A DNA stretch of 9,033 nucleotides from Planctomycetota bacterium (GTDB lineage: Bacteria; Planctomycetota; UBA1135; UBA2386): contig CANGSN010000100.1 in NCBI GenBank assembly GCA_947455805.1, positions 1 through 9,033 of the forward strand, written 5' to 3'. Below are positions 5,827 through 9,033 of the stretch, in pieces. The stretch's first letter is position 1. Each line of letters starts with the position of its first letter. The notes under the pieces were generated by a model. That model did no database searches, was not told the origin of the DNA, and worked only from the letters and a program-made list of their open reading frames with translations. Both the position numbers and the translations under genes were made by a program.

Positions 5827-6642
5827 TCAGCGCGGCTTGCGGGGCGGCCGACGGCCCTTGTCGCCGTCGAAGGCCTCCCACATCGGCCGCTCGCTGTCGC
5901 GCAGGCCGCGCGCGTCGACCGTGCGATCGATCGCTTGCTCCGGCGCGGTGCGTGCCATCGCCAGCAGGTTCTCGACCTCGGTGTCCTTGCCCTTGCTCAG
6001 CTGCGAGGCGGACTCGAGATAGCTGATCGCCGCCTGCGGCTCACCCATGCGCAAGAGGCAGATGCCCAGATTGCGGTGCGCAGCGCGCGTCGCGTGCGGC
6101 GGCACGCCCTCGCCCGGCGCCAGCGAAAGCTCGGACATCGCGCGCTGCCACAGGCGCTGCTCCATCAGCTTCTCGCCACGGTAGAGGTGCGACAGGATCG
6201 CCGTGTCGAGCTGCTCCTTCAGCGTCTCGAACTCGGTGACCTCGATCCACGGCGTGTTCTGGAACGTGTTGCGGATCACGCCCGTGATGTTCAGCCGCTG
6301 GTAGGCGCGCATCTCGTACAGCTGCTCGAGACCCGGGTGCGACTTGCTGAGGAACAGCATGCCGAACACGTCGTTGTACGACGTCTCCCGCCAGATCGGC
6401 TGCTCGTCGCCCCACGCGTAGAAGTTGGCGAAGTCCGTCGGCGTGAACTTGGTGAAGAACGGATTCGACACCTTGCCGAGCGAGGCGAACTGCACGGTGA
6501 ACGTGACCTTGACGTTCTTGTACGCCTCGGGGTCCTGGCGGACCTGTGTCAGCGTGGTCTTCACGGCAGTGCCGAATTCACGATCCTGCGCAGGGAGCGC
6601 CGCCACACCGAGCAGGAACGAAACGAACAACGCAGTCTTCAT
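5827..6642 (-). CDS. Exported protein with OB-like region and one TPR-like repeat, unknown function
   Basis: I do not recognise a named family. The 271-residue product starts with a likely signal peptide (MKTALFVSFLLGVAALPAQ, cut near residue 18-19), so it acts outside the cytoplasm. Residues about 38-137 look like a beta-rich OB-type domain: 'DPEAYKNVKVTF' opens like a 'pathway step, then strand' unit, and 'LNITGVIRNTF...PWIEVTEFE' resembles the closing strands. Residues about 185-232 (AAHRNLGICLLRMGEPQAAISYLESA) form a TPR-like helix pair. The last 40 residues are charged and basic (GRRPPRKPR at the end). The ATG at 6642 gives the signal peptide directly; no Shine-Dalgarno is seen. It follows the 58-residue gene by 37 bp and precedes ctaA by 107 bp, so a link to oxidase assembly is possible but unproven. 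Confidence 0.8.
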   Translation of the reverse strand: MKTALFVSFLLGVAALPAQDREFGTAVKTTLTQVRQDPEAYKNVKVTFTVQFASLGKVSNPFFTKFTPTDFANFYAWGDEQPIWRETSYNDVFGMLFLSKSHPGLEQLYEMRAYQRLNITGVIRNTFQNTPWIEVTEFETLKEQLDTAILSHLYRGEKLMEQRLWQRAMSELSLAPGEGVPPHATRAAHRNLGICLLRMGEPQAAISYLESASQLSKGKDTEVENLLAMARTAPEQAIDRTVDARGLRDSERPMWEAFDGDKGRRPPRKPR

Positions 6643-6679
6643 GGCTGTTCCGAAGGGATGAGTTTCGAGAAGTCCGCGG

Positions 6680-6856
6680 TCACTCGGTGATCCGCTCCAT
6701 CAACTTGCGCAGAGCCTGGTCCATCAGTTCGTCCGGAACGTCGTCGCCCGACATCGCCAGCTCCCGCAGTCGTCGGATGCGCTCGGCCTTGGTCAGGCTG
6801 CCATCCATCAGTTCTTCGACGATGCGTTCGACGGCCTCGGACGTGAGTTTCGACAC
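6680..6856 (-). CDS. Small helical protein of 58 residues, unknown
   Basis: A short reading frame with a GTG start. The product is highly charged and predicted by eye to be all helical: helices near residues 5-17, 20-33 and 38-57, with no signal peptide or membrane segment. The peptide repeats a motif, EELMDGSL (14-21) and DELMDQAL (42-49), hinting at an internal duplication of a helix. GTG is the only plausible start: a TAG closes the frame 57 bp upstream with no other start codon between. Its stop lies 37 bp before the exported-protein gene on the same strand, so the two probably form a unit. Evidence that it is real: plausible amphipathic composition, correct spacing to the next gene, and no competing gene on either strand. 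No family is recognised; a regulatory or scaffold role would be a guess. Confidence 0.6.
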   Translation of the reverse strand: MSKLTSEAVERIVEELMDGSLTKAERIRRLRELAMSGDDVPDELMDQALRKLMERITE

Positions 6857-7097
6857 GGTGCGGAACCAGGGTGCGTGGAATGCCCGCCCGAGCGATCGGG
6901 ACGTGCACCTTCGCTATCGGACCGCGACCCGTTCGCGCTTGACGCAGATCGCGCATGAGCCGCGAACCGCGGCGCGCTCGCTGCAACGGACCGTCGCGAT
7001 CCAGCCGGCGACGTCGACCACTCACACGCACCCTAAGGCGGCGCCCTGGCGTTCGCCGAACTGATGCAGAACTCGACGACTCCTCACCGGACTGCCG
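6857..7097. promoter_or_regulatory. Divergent intergenic region (241 bp)
   Basis: This stretch separates the minus-strand 58-residue gene from the plus-strand secreted-protein gene, so promoters for both must lie here or overlap its edges. I see no convincing -35/-10 pair. TTGACG at 6939-6944 resembles a -35 box, but nothing like a -10 follows at the right distance. Structure that is present: a 6-bp hairpin GCCGCG-AAC-CGCGGC at 6959-6973 and the short odd palindrome GTTCG-C-CGAAC at 7051-7061, 37 bp before the plus-strand ATG, which could be an operator. Confidence 0.5.
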
Positions 7098-8198
7098 ATG
7101 CATTCGACGATCACGTGCGGCGCTGCCGCGATTCTCGCCACCTTCGCCGCTTCCGCGCTGGCTCCCTGCGCCCTGGCTCAGACCGTGTTGCTCAACGAAG
7201 TCCGAGCCGACGCCGGCGGCCGCTGGATCGAGCTGCACAACCGCGGCGCACATACGGTCGACCTGTCGCAGTGGACGATCTTCTACGCGTCGCTGACGCC
7301 GAACATGCCGCAGACGTACTGGTGGCCGTTCCCGCTCGGCACGACGCTGGCACCGAACGGCTACATGCGCGTGCACTGGTTCCAGGCGGCGCCCGCGGGC
7401 GGCGCAGCGCCCGGCGACCTATGGACCGGCAACACGCCGTGGAACTTCCTGTGGGGACTCGGCGGCGAACAACTGCTCGGCCAGCGCGGCGCGCTCGGCC
7501 TGCTGCGTTCGCAGGATCCAGCCCTGATGAGTTCACCGAACGTCGTCGAGGACTGGCTGGTGTGGGGCCAGACCGGCTTCTCGCGCGAGCTCATGGCGAC
7601 CGGCGCGGGCCTGTGGAGTGAAGGGCGTTTCGCACCCGCGATCCCCGCCGGCCAGAGCCTCGCGCGCGACGTCGATCTCGTCGACTCGGTGGCGTTCGAG
7701 GACCAGGCGTGGCACCTCGACACCACGCCGACGCCGCTCGCGACCAACCAGACCGGCGCCGTCGTGCAGACCTATGGCGTGCCGTGCACGCTGCCCGGCA
7801 ACCACCTGCTCGGCGGGCCGCTGCTCGGCACCTCGAGCCCGCCGCTGCTCGGCAACGCGCAGTTCGCGCTCACCGTCGACAACACGACCGGCCTGTTCGG
7901 CGAGTTCGTGCTGGTCGGCTTCAGCACCGGCGCTGGCCCGGCGAACGCGCCGTCGATCCTGCCGCCGTTCGCCGGCAACGGCTGCTCGCAGGCGATCGAC
8001 GCCACCGGCCTGATCACCACCTGGTTGCTGCCGGCGCAGATCGTCAGCACCACGGTACCGCTGTCGCTGCAGGGCGTTCCCAGCTCGGCGATCGGCTGCG
8101 AACTGCACGCGCAGGTGCTGGTGCTCGACCTCGTCGTCGGTGCCTATCCGCCCTACCAGGGCGTGACCAACGCGCTGCGGCTCGTGATCGGTCAGTGA
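7098..8198 (+). CDS. Secreted protein with lamin-tail-like domain and planctomycete-type C-terminal module
   Basis: A 366-residue exported protein. Residues 1-27 are a signal peptide with cleavage expected after ALA (25-27). Mature residues from about 29 begin a lamin-tail-like (LTD) beta sandwich: VLLNEVRADAGGRWIELHNRG (30-50 region) and the turn 'TVDLSQWTI' (53-61), then APNGYMRVHW (85-94). The middle section is rich in Gly, Trp and Leu. From YGVPC (226-230) to the end (NALRLVIGQ) lies a beta-rich module with 'FALTVDNTTG' (256-265) and three cysteines (230, 296, 334), a form I associate with the C-termini of many secreted proteins in planctomycetes; this is recalled, not searched. LTD domains elsewhere occur in surface and nuclease-linked proteins. 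No catalytic residues are evident. No Shine-Dalgarno; the ATG at 7098 is set by the signal peptide. It is the only plus-strand gene here and probably monocistronic. Confidence 0.85.
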   Translation: MHSTITCGAAAILATFAASALAPCALAQTVLLNEVRADAGGRWIELHNRGAHTVDLSQWTIFYASLTPNMPQTYWWPFPLGTTLAPNGYMRVHWFQAAPAGGAAPGDLWTGNTPWNFLWGLGGEQLLGQRGALGLLRSQDPALMSSPNVVEDWLVWGQTGFSRELMATGAGLWSEGRFAPAIPAGQSLARDVDLVDSVAFEDQAWHLDTTPTPLATNQTGAVVQTYGVPCTLPGNHLLGGPLLGTSSPPLLGNAQFALTVDNTTGLFGEFVLVGFSTGAGPANAPSILPPFAGNGCSQAIDATGLITTWLLPAQIVSTTVPLSLQGVPSSAIGCELHAQVLVLDLVVGAYPPYQGVTNALRLVIGQ

Positions 8199-8203
8199 GC
8201 CGC
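8177..8203. terminator. Candidate bidirectional terminator between convergent genes
   Basis: GCGGCTC (8177-8183) and GAGCCGC (8197-8203) form a perfect 7-bp stem, and inside the 13-nt loop TGA/TCA (8185-8187 and 8192-8194) add three more pairs around TCGG. The hairpin covers the stop codon of the plus-strand gene (8196-8198) and ends two bases before the rsmD stop (8206-8208). Being an inverted repeat, it can fold in both transcripts. No T-tract follows on either strand, so termination would depend on the stem alone or on Rho. Confidence 0.45.
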
Positions 8204-8205
8204 GC

Positions 8206-8892
8206 TCAGGCTTCGTCGGCGCCGCGGCCGCGTTCCTTCGCCCAGCGCCGCCGCAGTCGCTCCGGCGCCTCGCCCTTCTGCCACATCATCGCGATCGCGG
8301 TGGTGCCCCACTCGCGCAGGTCGAGATCGAGGTCGTCGTCGAAGTCGTCGGCGTCGAGCACGCCGGCTTCGAAGTGGAACACCACGCAGCCGCCGCGCGC
8401 CACGCGCGACAGCAGCTTGCGGGCCCGCGCCAGCGACTTGACCGGGTCCTCGGCGACCATCGCGTAGGGCGGATCGAGGAAGATCACGTCGGGCGCGACC
8501 TCGGCGTCGGTCGATGCATCGGCGTCCTCTTCGTGCCCGGTCGCACCGAACAGCGCCGCGGTCATCGGCGGCGGCTCCCAGGCGTCGACACGCTGCACGA
8601 CCGCGCGCTCGACCGCGTCGGGGCCGAGCATCTGCAGGTTGCCCTTCAGCACGTCGATGGCGCGGCCGTTCTTCTCGACGAACAGCACGCGCGCCGCCCC
8701 GCGCGACAGCGCCTCGATGCCGGAAGCGCCGGTACCGGCGAAGAGATCCCAGACGACGGCGCCGGGGACCTGCTCCTGCAGGATGTTGAACAGGGCTTCG
8801 CGGACCTGCCCGAGCAGCGGCCGCGTGCCGAGGCCCTTCACCGAACGCAGGACGCGACCGCCGTAGTCGCCACCGATGATCTTCAAGCTCAT
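8206..8892 (-). CDS. rsmD: 16S rRNA (guanine(966)-N2)-methyltransferase RsmD
   Basis: RsmD methylates G966 of 16S rRNA (E. coli numbering) on the assembled small subunit, using S-adenosylmethionine. Seen: the family start LKIIGGDYGGR (3-13), RPLLGQVREALFNIL (24-38), the SAM-binding motif WDLFAGTGASGIEALSRGA (48-66), VEKNGRAI (72-79) and the catalytic DPPY at 140-143. At 228 residues it is somewhat longer than the usual 180-200. The extra length is an acidic loop before DPPY (about 119-133, GHEEDADASTDAEV), an acidic stretch at 180-193 (DADDFDDDLDLDLR), and a basic C-terminal tail. The ATG at 8892 gives the family N-terminus; upstream the frame stays open to the right edge, but without family similarity. 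No Shine-Dalgarno is visible, and the start appears to overlap the stop of an upstream gene as ATGA. Confidence 0.95.
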   Translation of the reverse strand: MSLKIIGGDYGGRVLRSVKGLGTRPLLGQVREALFNILQEQVPGAVVWDLFAGTGASGIEALSRGAARVLFVEKNGRAIDVLKGNLQMLGPDAVERAVVQRVDAWEPPPMTAALFGATGHEEDADASTDAEVAPDVIFLDPPYAMVAEDPVKSLARARKLLSRVARGGCVVFHFEAGVLDADDFDDDLDLDLREWGTTAIAMMWQKGEAPERLRRRWAKERGRGADEA

Positions 8893-9033
8893 GGACGCGC
8901 GCGCATGGTCGCCGACCTTCGAGGCCGAGGCAACGAAGCGTTGCGATCGTCGCGCCCGATCCCGGGCGCGCGCTGCCGCCCACCGCCGTGCGGGCCCGCG
9001 AGCACGCCCTTCGCGCCGGGCCGCCGCCGGGTA
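8889..9033 (-). CDS. Probable C-terminal fragment of an upstream gene (runs off the right edge)
   Basis: The minus-strand frame that ends with TGA at 8889-8891 is open to the right edge, giving 47 residues. The tail is rich in Arg, Gly and Pro (AKGVLAGPHGGGRQR, then PRPRRSATMRARP). Its TGA overlaps the rsmD ATG as ATGA, the same coupling seen at three other junctions here. Most of its third codon positions are G or C in the first 30 codons, as in the real genes. A Gly/Arg-rich basic tail would suit a nucleic-acid-binding protein, but no domain is in the window, and two alternative frames are also open here. The region could instead be the leader of rsmD. An 8-bp perfect hairpin CGCGCCCG-ATCC-CGGGCGCG lies at 8951-8970 without a T-tract. 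Confidence 0.35.
   Translation of the reverse strand, partial: TRRRPGAKGVLAGPHGGGRQRAPGIGRDDRNASLPRPRRSATMRARP

Noticed and set aside
6939..6967. Possible sigma-70 promoter with TTGACG
   Set aside because: No -10-like sequence at 16-18 bp distance.
7161..7172. Possible lipobox (LAPC) in the secreted protein
   Set aside because: Proline at -1 does not fit a lipobox, and a good ALA cleavage site follows directly.
6639..7376. Minus-strand open frame across the divergent region
   Set aside because: Arg-rich shadow that runs antisense into the signal peptide of the secreted protein; the 58-residue frame explains the conserved-looking part better.
1..9033. Mobile elements, CRISPR arrays, tRNA or rRNA genes
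   Set aside because: No transposase or integrase motifs, regularly spaced repeats, cloverleaf or rRNA-like sequence were seen on either strand.

Overview
This is a very GC-rich bacterial window with densely packed genes, and the best guess for its source is a member of the Planctomycetota. The main reason is the secreted protein at 7098-8198. It pairs an N-terminal signal peptide and a lamin-tail-like domain with a C-terminal beta-rich module that starts YGVPC and ends in an 'N-A-L-R-L-x-I-G' type motif. I associate that module with large secreted-protein families of deep-branching planctomycetes. The mostly absent Shine-Dalgarno sequences fit this as well. The assignment is an inference from memory and was not checked by a search. 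There is no sign of a mobile element, prophage, CRISPR array or RNA gene, so this looks like ordinary chromosome.

Layout. All genes but one are on the minus strand, so transcription of the left part runs right to left. From 6856 leftwards come: a 58-residue helical protein (6680-6856, GTG start); an exported protein with an OB-like region and one TPR-like repeat (5827-6642); a 107-bp hairpin-rich gap; then a tight run of ctaA/COX15 heme A synthase (4757-5719), ctaB/cyoE heme O synthase (3825-4760), an ABC-2 type ATPase (2839-3828), its permease (2084-2842), a DUF420/CtaM-like membrane protein (1651-2076) and a small class I methyltransferase-like protein (1178-1627). After a 130-bp gap follows recN, whose N-terminal 349 codons lie in the window (1-1047). 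Right of a 241-bp divergent intergenic region is the single plus-strand gene, the secreted protein. It meets rsmD (8206-8892, minus) end to end with 7 bp between stop codons, inside a 7-bp inverted repeat that may be a shared bidirectional terminator. A Gly/Arg-rich C-terminal fragment of one more minus-strand gene probably overlaps the rsmD start and leaves the right edge.

How the genes work together. The core is a cytochrome c oxidase maturation operon. CtaB farnesylates heme b to heme O, CtaA oxidises heme O to heme A, and DUF420/CtaM proteins are linked to aa3 oxidase assembly. Three successive stop/start overlaps (ATGA, GTGA, GTGA) tie ctaA, ctaB and the two ABC genes together, and only 7 bp separates the permease from DUF420. 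The ABC exporter is therefore physically embedded in the heme A pathway, and its substrate is the main open question here. No oxidase subunit gene is present in the window. recN (double-strand break repair) and rsmD (16S rRNA m2G966 methylation) are unrelated housekeeping genes at the two edges.
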